A stretch of DNA of 64,000 bases. Origin: Gaiella sp. (lineage in GTDB: Bacteria; Actinomycetota; Thermoleophilia; Gaiellales; Gaiellaceae). Positions 16,084-24,467 of this stretch are shown here, one piece after another. Made by a program: the position numbers and the translations under genes. The number at the start of each line of letters is the position of its first letter. Position 1 is the stretch's first letter. The stretch is taken from NCBI GenBank assembly GCA_027493885.1, contig JAOSJZ010000001.1, forward strand, positions 372,001 to 436,000. The letters are read 5' to 3'. The notes under the pieces were generated by a model, which saw nothing but the letters and a program-made list of their open reading frames with translations, was not told the origin of the DNA and searched no databases.

Positions 16084-16590
16084 ATGAGTGCTCTCGCCGA
16101 CCTGACGCACGGCAATACTCCCCGCGTGCCGAGCTACTACCGTGACCCGAGCGCGCCGGCGCCGAACCGGCCGCGACGCGTCGGCGTCGTCGCCTTCGTC
16201 GTCCGCGCGGGATCGCTGCTGCTCGAGCGCAGGGCGGACTTCGGCACCTGGGGAATACCCGGCGGGGCGCTGGACGAGGACGAGACCCTCGAGCAGGGGA
16301 TTGCGCGTGAGGTCAGCGAGGAGACGGGACTCGAGGTGGTTTCGTCAGAGCTCTTCGGGATCTTCTCCGATCCGTCGCGCATCATCGAGTACGACGACGG
16401 CAACGTCTATCGCCTGCTCACGGTCGCGTTCGTCGTCGGCGTCGCAGGGGGTGAGCCTCGCATCAGCGAGGAGTCCCTGGAGCTTCGCTTCATCCCGCTG
16501 GCCCGGGTCCGCGAGCTCGACATCGGCGCAGCGCTCGTTCCGCTCGTCGACGCGTTCCTCGACGGGCACAGACGTCCGGTCGTCGCGTGA
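16084..16590 (+). CDS. NUDIX hydrolase
   Basis: A 168-residue NUDIX pyrophosphohydrolase. The Nudix box is complete: G(GALDEDE)TLEQGIAREVSEETGLEV fits GX5EX7REUXEEXGU with REVSEE as the metal-binding core. The substrate cannot be deduced; N-terminal SYYRDPSAPAPNRPRRVGVVAFVV resembles a group of actinobacterial NUDIX proteins of unknown specificity. ATG 16084 gives the family-like N-terminus. Its stop overlaps the GTG start of aroE, so it is coupled to shikimate dehydrogenase, though no functional link is evident. Confidence 0.85.
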   Translation: MSALADLTHGNTPRVPSYYRDPSAPAPNRPRRVGVVAFVVRAGSLLLERRADFGTWGIPGGALDEDETLEQGIAREVSEETGLEVVSSELFGIFSDPSRIIEYDDGNVYRLLTVAFVVGVAGGEPRISEESLELRFIPLARVRELDIGAALVPLVDAFLDGHRRPVVA

Positions 16591-17327
16591 TCGAGATCCG
16601 CGGCACGACGACGCTCGTCGGCCTCCTCGGCTGGCCGACGTCACACTCGCTCTCGCCGCGCATGCAGAACGCGGGGTTCGCGGCGCTCGGGCTCGACTGG
16701 GCCTACGTGCCGCTGCCGACCCCGCCCGAGGCGCTCGGCGAGGCGGTACGTGGTCTCGTCGCGACGGGCTTCGCCGGCGCGAACGTGACGATCCCGCACA
16801 AGCAGGCGGTGCTCGAGCTCTGCGACGAGCTCGACGACGTCGCGGCGCGGGCCGGGTCGGTCAACACGCTCGTGATGCGCGACGGCCGCGTGCTCGGCTC
16901 GTCCACCGACGGGCTCGCTGTCACGTCGCAGATCGAGGCGCGGGGGCTACGGGCCCTCGTGCTCGGCACCGGCGGCGCGTCGAGGGCGGTCGCGGCGGCG
17001 CTCGAGGAGGACGGGGCGGAGGTCGTCGTCAGCGGCCGCCGCGACCCGGCCTGGCCGCCGTCGGCGGACGGCTTCGACGTTGTCGTCAACGCGACTCCCG
17101 TCAAGGAGGAGCTCCTCGTCGAGCCCCACCCGGGCATGCAGGTGGTCGATCTCGCCTACCTGCCCGATCGCCGGCCGACGGCGCTGATCGAGGCCGCCCG
17201 AGCGCTCGACTGCCACCCGTGCGTCGATGGGCTCGACGTCCTGCTCGCGCAGGGCGCCGCCTCGTTCGAGCGCTGGACCGGCGAGCCGGCACCGCTCGTC
17301 GCGATGCGCGCCGCGTTGCGCGAGTAG
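16587..17327 (+). CDS. aroE: Shikimate dehydrogenase
   Basis: NADP-dependent reduction of 3-dehydroshikimate to shikimate, step four of the chorismate pathway. The 246-residue protein has the shikimate-binding SLS motif (21-23), catalytic Lys72 in NVTIPHK and Asp108 in GSSTDG, the nucleotide loop LGTGGASRAV and the C-terminal [14 protein letters not shown]. Slightly short (usual about 270) but all domains are there. The GTG start overlaps the NUDIX stop. The other aro genes (aroC, aroKB, aroQ) are 2-5 kb downstream, with two regulatory or secreted-protein genes in between. Its last 172 bp are overlapped by an opposing open frame. Confidence 0.93.
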   Translation: MIEIRGTTTLVGLLGWPTSHSLSPRMQNAGFAALGLDWAYVPLPTPPEALGEAVRGLVATGFAGANVTIPHKQAVLELCDELDDVAARAGSVNTLVMRDGRVLGSSTDGLAVTSQIEARGLRALVLGTGGASRAVAAALEEDGAEVVVSGRRDPAWPPSADGFDVVVNATPVKEELLVEPHPGMQVVDLAYLPDRRPTALIEAARALDCHPCVDGLDVLLAQGAASFERWTGEPAPLVAMRAALRE

Positions 17328-18457
17328 GAGGGGCGGGACGCGCGCTGGTGCGGCGCCCCGCCCGCGGTGTATCCCAGTCGCAGCACCTGCCCGCCGCCGG
17401 CGCAGACCGAGCAGACCGTGACGTACGGCGCGCCGTCAGGCCCGAGCGCGATTCCGCCAGGGGAAAACAGGCCGGCGGCGACGGTCGTCCGCGAGCCGTC
17501 CGGTGCGACCCGGATCAGCGATCCGACCATCTCCGGCGGGAACAGCAGGCTCGACGAGTCGATCTCGACCACGTAGAGGCTGCCGTCGGGCCCGAAGGCG
17601 ATGTCGACGACGTTCGTGAAGCCGGTCCGGAACGGCTCGGGGCCCGACGCACCGATCCGCCACACGGTGGAGCCGCCGACCGGGAACGGGAACCCGGTCA
17701 GCTGCCCGACGTACAGCGCCCCGTCCGGCCCGGTCGCCACCGCCGTCGGCACCGCGTCCATCGGCACGGAGAAGAACGGCGGGAACGGCACGGCGACGAG
17801 CGTCGGCGGGAACGCCGCGACGGTCGAGACCCTCCCCGACGCGGAGACCTCGAGCACCGAGTTGCCGCCCGCGTCCGCGACGTACGTGCGCCCCGGCGCG
17901 GCGAGGACGCCGTACGGGTTCGTGTCGAGGTCGGTGCCGTCGGGGTTCGCCGAGGCCTCGTACGCCGCCAGGTTGCCGACCGGCGTCCAACTGCCCGAGC
18001 GCCCGTCGAGGCGATTGACGGTCCCCATTCCCGATCCGGCGATCTCGCCGCCCGGTGCCACCGCGGAGGGCGGAGCGCCGAGCCCGATCGAGAACATGAC
18101 ACCGCCGTTGCCGACGACCGAGACGTCGTGCGGCCCGGTCGCTCCTCCTCCGCCCGACGCGGCGAGCGAGGGCAGCCCGGTCGCGATCCGCGTCTGCACG
18201 CCGTGCCTGACCTGCGTGATCGCCCCGGTGGCACCGAGACAGACGAGGCTCGGCTCGCTGTTGGTGAAGCAGGGGCCGTTGCCGCCCCTCCCGGCCTCGG
18301 CGACGTAGAGCGTCCCGTCGGCGCCGAACGTCAGGCCACGCGGGTTGTCCAACCCCGTCGCGACCACCGTCGGCGCGGCCGCCGCCGCCGCTGCGGACAC
18401 CGCCACGAGCCCGGCCGCCGCGAGCGCCGCCGTCGCGAACCGTCGCATGCTTGGCAT
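17156..18457 (-). CDS. Secreted ScyD/ScyE-like beta-propeller protein
   Basis: A secreted protein with a signal peptide (residues 1-28, [22 protein letters not shown]) and a series of NHL/SMP30-like propeller blades: [105 protein letters not shown]. It matches the ScyD/ScyE family seen in cyanobacteria and many soil actinobacteria; role unknown. A good GGAGGGA site precedes ATG 18457. The family-like end is around GGQVLRLGY, near base 17365. The open frame continues another 70 residues antisense to aroE before a stop at 17156, so either the native stop is lost or the tail is an extension. Confidence 0.75.
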   Translation of the reverse strand: MPSMRRFATAALAAAGLVAVSAAAAAAAPTVVATGLDNPRGLTFGADGTLYVAEAGRGGNGPCFTNSEPSLVCLGATGAITQVRHGVQTRIATGLPSLAASGGGGATGPHDVSVVGNGGVMFSIGLGAPPSAVAPGGEIAGSGMGTVNRLDGRSGSWTPVGNLAAYEASANPDGTDLDTNPYGVLAAPGRTYVADAGGNSVLEVSASGRVSTVAAFPPTLVAVPFPPFFSVPMDAVPTAVATGPDGALYVGQLTGFPFPVGGSTVWRIGASGPEPFRTGFTNVVDIAFGPDGSLYVVEIDSSSLLFPPEMVGSLIRVAPDGSRTTVAAGLFSPGGIALGPDGAPYVTVCSVCAGGGQVLRLGYTAGGAPHQRASRPSYSRNAARIATSGAGSPVQRSNEAAPCASRTSSPSTHGWQSSARAASISAVGRRSGR

Positions 18458-18470
18458 CTATCCCTCCCCG

Positions 18471-18508
18471 TCGAAATGCGCGGGCCGCGGTCCCCTTGCC
18501 GCATTCGA
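18471..18508. promoter_or_regulatory. Inverted repeat between divergent genes, possible TetR operator
   Basis: TCGAAATGCG (18471-18480) and CGCATTCGA (18500-18508) are inverted with one base difference and a 19-bp spacer, in the 83-bp region between the secreted propeller gene (minus) and the TetR gene (plus). A TetR protein regulating itself and the divergent gene would bind here. The spacing is longer than usual for TetR operators, so the call is tentative. Confidence 0.3.
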
Positions 18509-18540
18509 GCCCGCTCGCTATTCCTTCGGGAGAAACCCTA

Positions 18541-19199
18541 ATGAATTCGAGCGACTCTGACAACCTCCGTCGCCGCTACCACGCACCGGAACGCGAGGCG
18601 GCTGCCTCGCGCCGGCGCGAGGCAGTCGTCCGGACCGCTCTCCGGCGGTTCGAGGAAGGGGGGTGGAGCGGAACCACGATCCGCGACGTCGCCGCCGAGG
18701 CGGGAGTCTCCCGAAGACCGTGGAGGCCGTCTTCCGCACGAAGGCCGCGTTGCTCGGCGCCGCGGTCGACTACGCGATCCGCGGCGACGCCGAGCCGACG
18801 CCGATCCTGCAGCGCGAGGAGGTACGTCGCATGGAGGAGGCCGAGACGGCGCAGGAGCTGCTCGACCTTCACGCAGCCCACCTCCGCCGCATCGTGCCGC
18901 GATCGGCGCGGATCGTCTCGGTCGTCGAGCACTCCGCCGCCGCGGATCCCGCGGTCGCGGAGCTCTGGCGGACGCTCGACCAGAACCGCCGCACCGGCGT
19001 CGGCTGGGCCGCGGACACGCTGCTGCGGAAGCGCGACCGGCCGAGCGGCCTCGAGAGGCCCGAGGTGGAGGCGATCTTCTGGGTCGCGGTCAACTGGGGC
19101 ACCTACCGAACCCTGGCGGAGCTCGCCGGCCTCGACCTCGACGGTTACGAAGCGTGGCTCGTGCGCTTCTACGCCGCGACGCTCCTCGGGCCCCGGTGA
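18541..19199 (+). CDS. TetR-family transcriptional regulator, one apparent frameshift
   Basis: N-terminal helix-turn-helix ([30 protein letters not shown]) ends abruptly at about 18710 and the rest ([20 protein letters not shown] and the ligand-binding domain to 19199) continues in another frame. Adding one base in the CCC run at 18710-18712 joins them into a 219-residue protein with the canonical Tet[19 protein letters not shown] helix. ATG 18541 has a GGGAG site eight bases upstream. It probably controls itself or the divergent secreted propeller gene. The single-base gap in a C run looks like a sequencing error more than gene decay. Ligand unknown. Confidence 0.75.
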
Positions 19200-19252
19200 G
19201 GGTCGCGGCGCGGGCGCGACGACGTTCTCCCTGGCCGGTCTAGGATCGCGAC

Positions 19253-20352
19253 ATGGCGCTCGGGCTGACGACGGCGGGGGAGTCGCACGGGCCTGCTCTC
19301 GTCGCGATCGTGACCGGGCTCCCGTCGGGTCTCCGGCTCGACAAGGCGGCGATCGACGCCGACCTCCGCCGCCGACAGCAGGGCTACGGCCGCAGCCCGC
19401 GACAGCAGCTCGAGACGGACGAGGTCGAGGTCCTCGCCGGGCTCCGGCACGGCCTCACGCTCGGAACGCCGCTCGCGCTCGTCGTCGCGAACCGCGACCA
19501 TGCGAACTGGACGTGGGGGATGAGCCCCTGGCTCCCCGAGGGGGAGCCCCGGGGCAAGGGCACGAAGCCTGTGACGCTCCCGCGCCCCGGCCACGCCGAC
19601 CTTCCGGGCACCCTCAAGCACGACCACGGCGACGTCCGCAACGCCCTCGAACGCGCCTCGGCGCGCCACACCGCAGTCCACGTGGCCGCTGGCGCGGTCG
19701 CGAAGGCGCTGCTCGGCGAGCTCGGGATCGAGGTCGTCGGCCGACCGGTAGAGGTGGGCGGCGAGACGACCGGCGACGGGATGCGCGAGGCCACGGACGC
19801 CGCACGGAAGGACCGCGACACGCTCGGCGGGATCGCGGAGGTCGTCGCAACGGGCGTCCCGCCGGGGCTGGGCACGTACGCCGAGAAGGCGGACCGGCTC
19901 GACGCCAGGATCGCACTCGCACTGATGGGGATCCAGGCCGTGAAGGGGGTCGAGGTCGGGGAGGGGTTCGCGCTCGCCCGACGACGGGGCACGGAGGCGC
20001 ACGACGAGATCTACCCCGGGCTCGAGCGTCGGACGAATCACGCGGGGGGATCGAAGGAGGCGTCTCGAACGGCGAGCCGATCGTCGCCCGTGCCGCGATG
20101 AAGCCGCTACCGACCCTGATGCGGCCGCTCGACTCGGTCGACCTCGCGAGCGGAGCACCGGCGAAGGCGCTCGTCGAGCGCTCCGACGTGCAGGCCGTGG
20201 AGGCGCTCGCCGTCGTCGCCGAGGCGGCCGTCGCGTTCGAGCTCGCTCGCGCGGCCCTCGAGAAGCTCGGCGGCGACGCGATGGTCGACGTCCTCGCCGC
20301 ACGGGACGCGTACCTGGCCCGGATCGCGACGCGATGGCGCTCCGGCAGCTGA
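19253..20352 (+). CDS. aroC: Chorismate synthase, one apparent frameshift
   Basis: Chorismate synthase eliminates phosphate from EPSP using reduced FMN to give chorismate, the last shared step of aromatic synthesis. The N-terminal part is typical: [79 protein letters not shown]. At the G6 run 20044-20049 the frame breaks: one frame ends RRTNHAGG, and the expected continuation [23 protein letters not shown] is one base off. Restoring a seventh G gives a 366-residue protein of normal length. As the gene is essential for prototrophy and the error is in a homopolymer, a base-call error is the likely cause. The 3' end overlaps the aroK-aroB start by 19 bp. Confidence 0.9.
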
Positions 20353-21776
20353 ACGCGCTCGGGCGCCACCTGGCGCTCGCCGGGTTCATGGGCTCGGGGA
20401 AGACGACGGCGGGCGAGGCGGTCGCCGCCCGGCTCGGCCGCCGCTTCGTCGACCTCGACCGCGAGGTCGAGGCCCGCGCCGGAGCCGCGATCGCCGAGCT
20501 GTTTTCGACCCGCGGCGAGGCGGCCTTCCGGCAGGTGGAGGAGGCGGTCGCGCTCGACGTGCTCTCGGGTGGCGAGCCCGTCGTCGTCGCGCTCGGCGGC
20601 GGCGCGGTGTTGTCGGAGCAGACGAGGCAACACCTCGCCTCGCGGGCGTTCACCGTTCTCCTCGACGTCGAGCCCGAGGTCGCGTGGCAGCGGGTCGGTG
20701 GCACCGAACGGCCGCTCGCGCAGGCCGAGGACGCCTTTCACGCCCTCCATCGCGACCGGCAGCCGCTCTACGAGGCCGTCGCGGACGCGCACGCGCCCGA
20801 TGTCGACGGGATCGTCCTCGCCTCCGCGGGGGTGCACGTCGAGGTCGGCGCGATCGACGAGCTCGGCGAGCTCGTCCCCGGCGACGGGTCGGTCGCGCTC
20901 GTGGCAGACAGGCACGTCTCGGGCATCCACGGGATCCGCGCGCAGGTCGCGCTCGGCGCGCGCGACGTCGAGCAGCACGAGGTCCCTACCGGCGAAGCGG
21001 CGAAGACCCCTGCCGTGCTCGAGCGGCTCTGGACGGCCCTGCGCATCGGCCGCGACGGCACGCTCGTCGCGCTCGGCGGCGGCTCGACGACCGACGTCGT
21101 CGGCTTCGCAGCGGCGACGCACATGCGCGGCGTCCCCTGGACGGCCGTGCCGACGTCGCTCGTCGGCCAGGTCGACGCCGGCATCGGAGGGAAGACGGCG
21201 ATCGACCTGCCGGGTGCGAAGAACGCGGTGGGTGCGTTCCACTGGCCGGTTCGCGTCGTGTGCGACCCGTCGCTTCTGACGACGCTTCCCGAGGAGGAGC
21301 GGCTGAACGGGCTCGCCGAGGTCGTCAAGACCGGTCTCCTCGCGGGGCGGCCGCTGTGGGAGCTCCCCGAGCCGGAGCAGGTGCGCGCGTGCGCGACCTT
21401 CAAGGCCGGCGTCTGCCTGCAGGACCCCCGCGACCGCGGCCCGCGGAATCAGCTGAACCTCGGCCACACATTCGCCCACGCGCTCGAGGCGGCGGCGGGC
21501 TACGCGCTCCCGCACGGGCGCGCGGTCGCGCTCGGCCTGCTCGCCGCGCTCCGCCTCTCGGGTCTTCCGGACGAGACAAGAGCCGTCGAAGAGGTGCTCT
21601 CGCCCGAGCGGGTACGAGTCGACCGCGACGCCGCGTGGGCGGCGGTCGCGCGGGACAAGAAGGCGGAGCGCGGCGCCCCGCGCCTCGTCCTCCTCGACCG
21701 ACCCGGTCGGCCCCGCTGGGGCGTCGAGCTGCCCGAGGCCGACGTGCGACGAGCGCTGGAAGAGCTCATCGCCTGA
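20334..21776 (+). CDS. aroKB: Fused shikimate kinase / 3-dehydroquinate synthase
   Basis: One 480-residue polypeptide with two enzymes. Residues about 10-165 are shikimate kinase: P-loop [24 protein letters not shown], the shikimate-binding [10 protein letters not shown] and VVALGGGAV. Residues about 175-480 are 3-dehydroquinate synthase: [85 protein letters not shown], and [13 protein letters not shown]. Kinase and synthase catalyse non-consecutive steps (fifth and second). The ATG at 20334 lies inside the 3' end of aroC, so the genes are coupled. AroK and AroB are neighbours in most actinobacteria; fusion by loss of the stop is the simplest origin. Confidence 0.93.
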   Translation: MALRQLNALGRHLALAGFMGSGKTTAGEAVAARLGRRFVDLDREVEARAGAAIAELFSTRGEAAFRQVEEAVALDVLSGGEPVVVALGGGAVLSEQTRQHLASRAFTVLLDVEPEVAWQRVGGTERPLAQAEDAFHALHRDRQPLYEAVADAHAPDVDGIVLASAGVHVEVGAIDELGELVPGDGSVALVADRHVSGIHGIRAQVALGARDVEQHEVPTGEAAKTPAVLERLWTALRIGRDGTLVALGGGSTTDVVGFAAATHMRGVPWTAVPTSLVGQVDAGIGGKTAIDLPGAKNAVGAFHWPVRVVCDPSLLTTLPEEERLNGLAEVVKTGLLAGRPLWELPEPEQVRACATFKAGVCLQDPRDRGPRNQLNLGHTFAHALEAAAGYALPHGRAVALGLLAALRLSGLPDETRAVEEVLSPERVRVDRDAAWAAVARDKKAERGAPRLVLLDRPGRPRWGVELPEADVRRALEELIA

Positions 21777-21886
21777 CGGCGGGGCGTCACGCACAGGCAG
21801 CAACCTGTCCTGATGGCAAACCGCCCCGAGCCGGCTTCCTGTCGCCCAGCACGAGGGCGGCACGGCCGCGCCAGTAGCATCCGCCC

Positions 21887-22321
21887 GTGCGCATCGACGT
21901 GCTGAACGGCGTGAACCTCGACCTCCTGGGACGGCGCGACCCGGCGCGGTACGGGGAAGGGTCGCTCCAGGACCTGGAGACGCAGGTGTACGCCTGGGCG
22001 CGTAAGCTCGGCGTCCAGGCGCGCTGCCGGCAGACGAACCACGAGGGCGAGTACGTCGAGTTCCTCCATGCCGCGCTCGACAACGCCGACGCGCTGATCG
22101 TGAACCCCGGTGCCTGGACGCACTACAGCTGGGCGATCCGCGACGCGCTCGAGCCCTTTTCCGGCCCGGTCGTCGAGGTGCACCTATCGGACATCGACGC
22201 ACGAGAGGAGTGGCGCCGCCACAGCGTGCTCGAAGGACTGACGGCCGGCCGGGTCGTCGGCGAAGGGGTCGACGGCTACCGCCGGGCGCTGGAGCTGCTC
22301 GCGGAGCTGGGGGACGCATGA
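21887..22321 (+). CDS. aroQ: Type II 3-dehydroquinate dehydratase
   Basis: Dehydrates 3-dehydroquinate to 3-dehydroshikimate. The 144-residue protein matches the small dodecameric type II family: LNGVNLDLLGRRDPARYGEGSL holds the catalytic Arg and Tyr, TNHEGEYVEFLH, NPGAWTHYSWAIRDAL, and VEVHLSDIDAREEWRRHSV with the catalytic His. The start is GTG 21887, 110 bp after aroKB. Its stop overlaps the pepQ ATG (ATGA). This completes aroE, aroC, aroK, aroB and aroQ in one stretch; aroA and aroF/G are not visible. Confidence 0.95.
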   Translation: MRIDVLNGVNLDLLGRRDPARYGEGSLQDLETQVYAWARKLGVQARCRQTNHEGEYVEFLHAALDNADALIVNPGAWTHYSWAIRDALEPFSGPVVEVHLSDIDAREEWRRHSVLEGLTAGRVVGEGVDGYRRALELLAELGDA

Positions 22322-23359
22322 CCCGGATCGAGCGGCTTGCAGCGAAGCTGGAGGATCCACTGCTCGTCACCGGGCTCGTAAACGTCCGCTACCTGACGGG
22401 TCTCCACAGCTCGAACGCGGCGGTGCTCGTCGAACCGGCGGGTGAGGCGACGCTCTACACCGATTTCCGCTACGCCGAGGCCGCGCGCGAGATCGAGGGC
22501 GTCGAGTTCCACCGGACGCCTCGCTACGTCGTGCCGGCGCTCGCCGAGCTGCTCTCCGGCCGCCGGGTCGGCGTCGAGGCCGCACACCTGTCGCTCGCGT
22601 CGGCCGACACGCTGCGCGCGGGAGGGGTCGAGCTCGTCTCGACCGCCGGCCTCGTCGAGGCGCTGCGCGCGGTCAAGGAGCCCGGTGAGCTCGATGCGAT
22701 CCGCCGTGCGGGCGCGATCTCCGACCGGGTCTACGAGGAGCTCGCCGAGCAGCCGTTCGTCGGCCGTACGGAGGCGGAGCTCGCCTGGTGGCTGCAGCAG
22801 GCGTGGCACGAGGCGGGCGCCGACGGCCCCTCGTTCGACGCGATCGTCGCGTTCGGCGAGAACGGTGCCAGGCCGCACGCGAAGCTCCGTGACGTCGCCA
22901 TCCCAGAGGGGACGCTCGTCGTCGTCGACGCGGGGCTGCTCTGTCGACGGCTACGCGTCCGACTGCACGCGGACGTTCTTCACCGGCCAGCCCGAGGGCC
23001 GCCTGCGCGAGATCTACGACCTCTGCCTGCAGGCTCAACTCGACGCGCTCGCGGCCGTGCGGCCCGGCGCCGCCGGCCGCGACGTCGACGCCGCCTCGCG
23101 CGTCGCGATCGAGGCGGCCGGGCTGGGGGAGAGCTACGGGCACGGCCTGGGCCATGGTGTCGGCCTCGACGTGCACGAGGAGCCGAGCCTGCGCCCCGAG
23201 TCGGAGTCCGTCCTCGAGCCCGGCAACGTCGTCACGGTGGAGCCGGGGATCTACCTGCCGGGCGACGTCGGGGTGCGGATCGAGGACCTGGTCGTCGTCA
23301 CCGAGGACGGCTGCGAGCGTCTTACGACGGTGACCAAGGATCCCGTCGTCGTGGGCTAG
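22318..23359 (+). CDS. pepQ: Xaa-Pro aminopeptidase/dipeptidase (M24B), one apparent frameshift
   Basis: An M24-family metallopeptidase cleaving before or after proline. The N-terminal half ([37 protein letters not shown]) is in one frame to about 22935; the metal-binding half ([15 protein letters not shown] with Asp ligand, [16 protein letters not shown] with His, [11 protein letters not shown] with Glu) is in the next. Removing one base between 22935 and 22946 joins them as [16 protein letters not shown], a 346-residue protein of normal size. In actinobacteria this gene usually sits between aroQ/aroB and efp, as here. All catalytic residues are present, so the break is probably a sequence error. 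Confidence 0.85.
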
Positions 23360-23610
23360 CGTGGCTGGCCGACGAGCTCGACGTCGAGAAAGCCGTCCGC
23401 AGCTCGAGAGCTTCGTCGGCTTGCGACGTTTCACCCCACGCACCGATCACGCGCATCGTCCCGGCCTTCCGATCGACGACCGGCTCGACACGACCGACCG
23501 CTCTTGCGGCGGGCACGTTGTCGAGATGCCGCGCGCCGTGCCGTCGAGGCGTTTGGCCCGCACGGCGACGCGGCGAGCCTCCACGACGGGACCTTGCGCA
23601 TCACCGGCGC
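23322..23610 (-). pseudogene. Remnant of a YcaQ-like winged-helix (HTH_42) protein
   Basis: The 307-bp gap between pepQ and efp shows two pieces on the minus strand in different frames. One reads PVVEARRVAVRAKRLDGTARGI (about 23525-23590) and resembles the N-terminus of YcaQ-type winged-helix DNA glycosylase/DNA-binding proteins (ARRIAVRAQLLD...). The other, about 23322-23516, reads AVGRVEPVVDRKAGTMRVIG and resembles their C-terminal strand pair (VGR-x-D-x-x-x-DRKAG-x-L-x-V). The 250 or so residues between are missing. I read it as a gene reduced to its ends by internal deletion. The match is by eye and short, so moderate to low confidence. Confidence 0.35.
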
Positions 23611-23666
23611 TGCGCACCCATCGACGAGCCGGCTCCGAACGGACATGCGGGTACTCTGCCTCCGCG

Positions 23667-24233
23667 ATGGCGGACATCGTCAACACGAACCAGTTCCGGA
23701 ACGGGATGCACATCGAGCATCGTGGCTCGGTGTGGCGGATCGTCGAGTTCCAGCACGTGAAGCCCGGCAAGGGCGGCGCCTTCGTGCGCACGAAGCTGAA
23801 GAACCTCGAGACGGGCGCGGTCGTCGACGACACCTTCCGCGCCGGCGAGAAGTTCCCGCGCGTCCACACCGAGGTGAAGAACGTCCAGTTCCTCTACGAC
23901 GACGGCAGCGAGGCGCACTTCATGGACGCGGAGACCTACGAGCAGTTCGCGCTCCCGCGGGTGGACCTGGCTGCGGAGCTTGCGTACATGCTTCCGTCCT
24001 CGACGGTGCAGATCCTCCAGGTGAACGGGAAGCCCTCGGGGCTCCAGCTCCCCGCGTCGGTCGAGCTCACCGTCGCGGAGACCGAGCCCGGCGTCCGCGG
24101 CGACACCGTCTCGAACGTGACGAAGCCTGCGACGCTCGAGACCGGCGCCGTCGTCCAGGTGCCGCTGTTCGTCGACGTCGGCGAGCGGATCAAGGTGGAT
24201 CCTCGCGAGGCTCGCTACATCTCGCGCGCCTGA
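23667..24233 (+). CDS. efp: Elongation factor P
   Basis: EF-P binds the ribosomal E site and relieves stalling at polyproline stretches. The 188-residue protein has the three-domain layout: KOW-like domain 1 with the tip loop VKPGKGGAFVRTKLKN (Lys about position 32 is the residue modified in many bacteria), then OB domains ending KPATLETGAVVQVPLFVDVGERIKVDPREARYISRA. ATG 23667 gives MADIVNTNQFRNG, the family N-terminus; the longer upstream frame is noise. No modification enzyme gene is present in the window. It lies between pepQ and the biotin-carrier genes. Confidence 0.96.
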   Translation: MADIVNTNQFRNGMHIEHRGSVWRIVEFQHVKPGKGGAFVRTKLKNLETGAVVDDTFRAGEKFPRVHTEVKNVQFLYDDGSEAHFMDAETYEQFALPRVDLAAELAYMLPSSTVQILQVNGKPSGLQLPASVELTVAETEPGVRGDTVSNVTKPATLETGAVVQVPLFVDVGERIKVDPREARYISRA

Positions 24234-24333
24234 CCGGGGCTCGGGCGGCGCGGTCGCGCGGCTCCGGTGCGCCTTTCTGGTCCCATCCCAAACCCCCACC
24301 CACCCCCGGGGTACGGACGGTAGCTGCGAAGGT

Positions 24334-24377
24334 GTGCCGGGTCGGTGCCGTCTTCGTGGCAGGTTTGTGCCGATTTC
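24334..24377. repeat. Four tandem 11-bp GTGCCG units (copy 4)
   Basis: GTGCCGGGTCG, GTGCCGTCTTC, GTGGCAGGTTT and GTGCCGATTTC follow one another without gaps at 24334, 24345, 24356 and 24367. The first six bases are conserved and the last five vary, with an 11-bp period. A C/G-rich stretch with CCCCCGGGG (24303-24311) lies just upstream, as in the other copies. The array ends 90 bp before the biotin-carrier gene. Confidence 0.65.
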
Positions 24378-24467
24378 CCCACCGGCCGGGGTGAGGCTGC
24401 GCGGCAGGATCCGCGGACGAGGCTCGGGGCCACGTCCGCGCGACCGACCGCGCTAAGGTGCGGCGTC

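Noticed and set aside
23361..23666. Upstream extension of EF-P by about 100 residues
   Set aside because: EF-P homologues begin at MADIVNTNQF; the extension is low-complexity and lies over minus-strand gene remnants.
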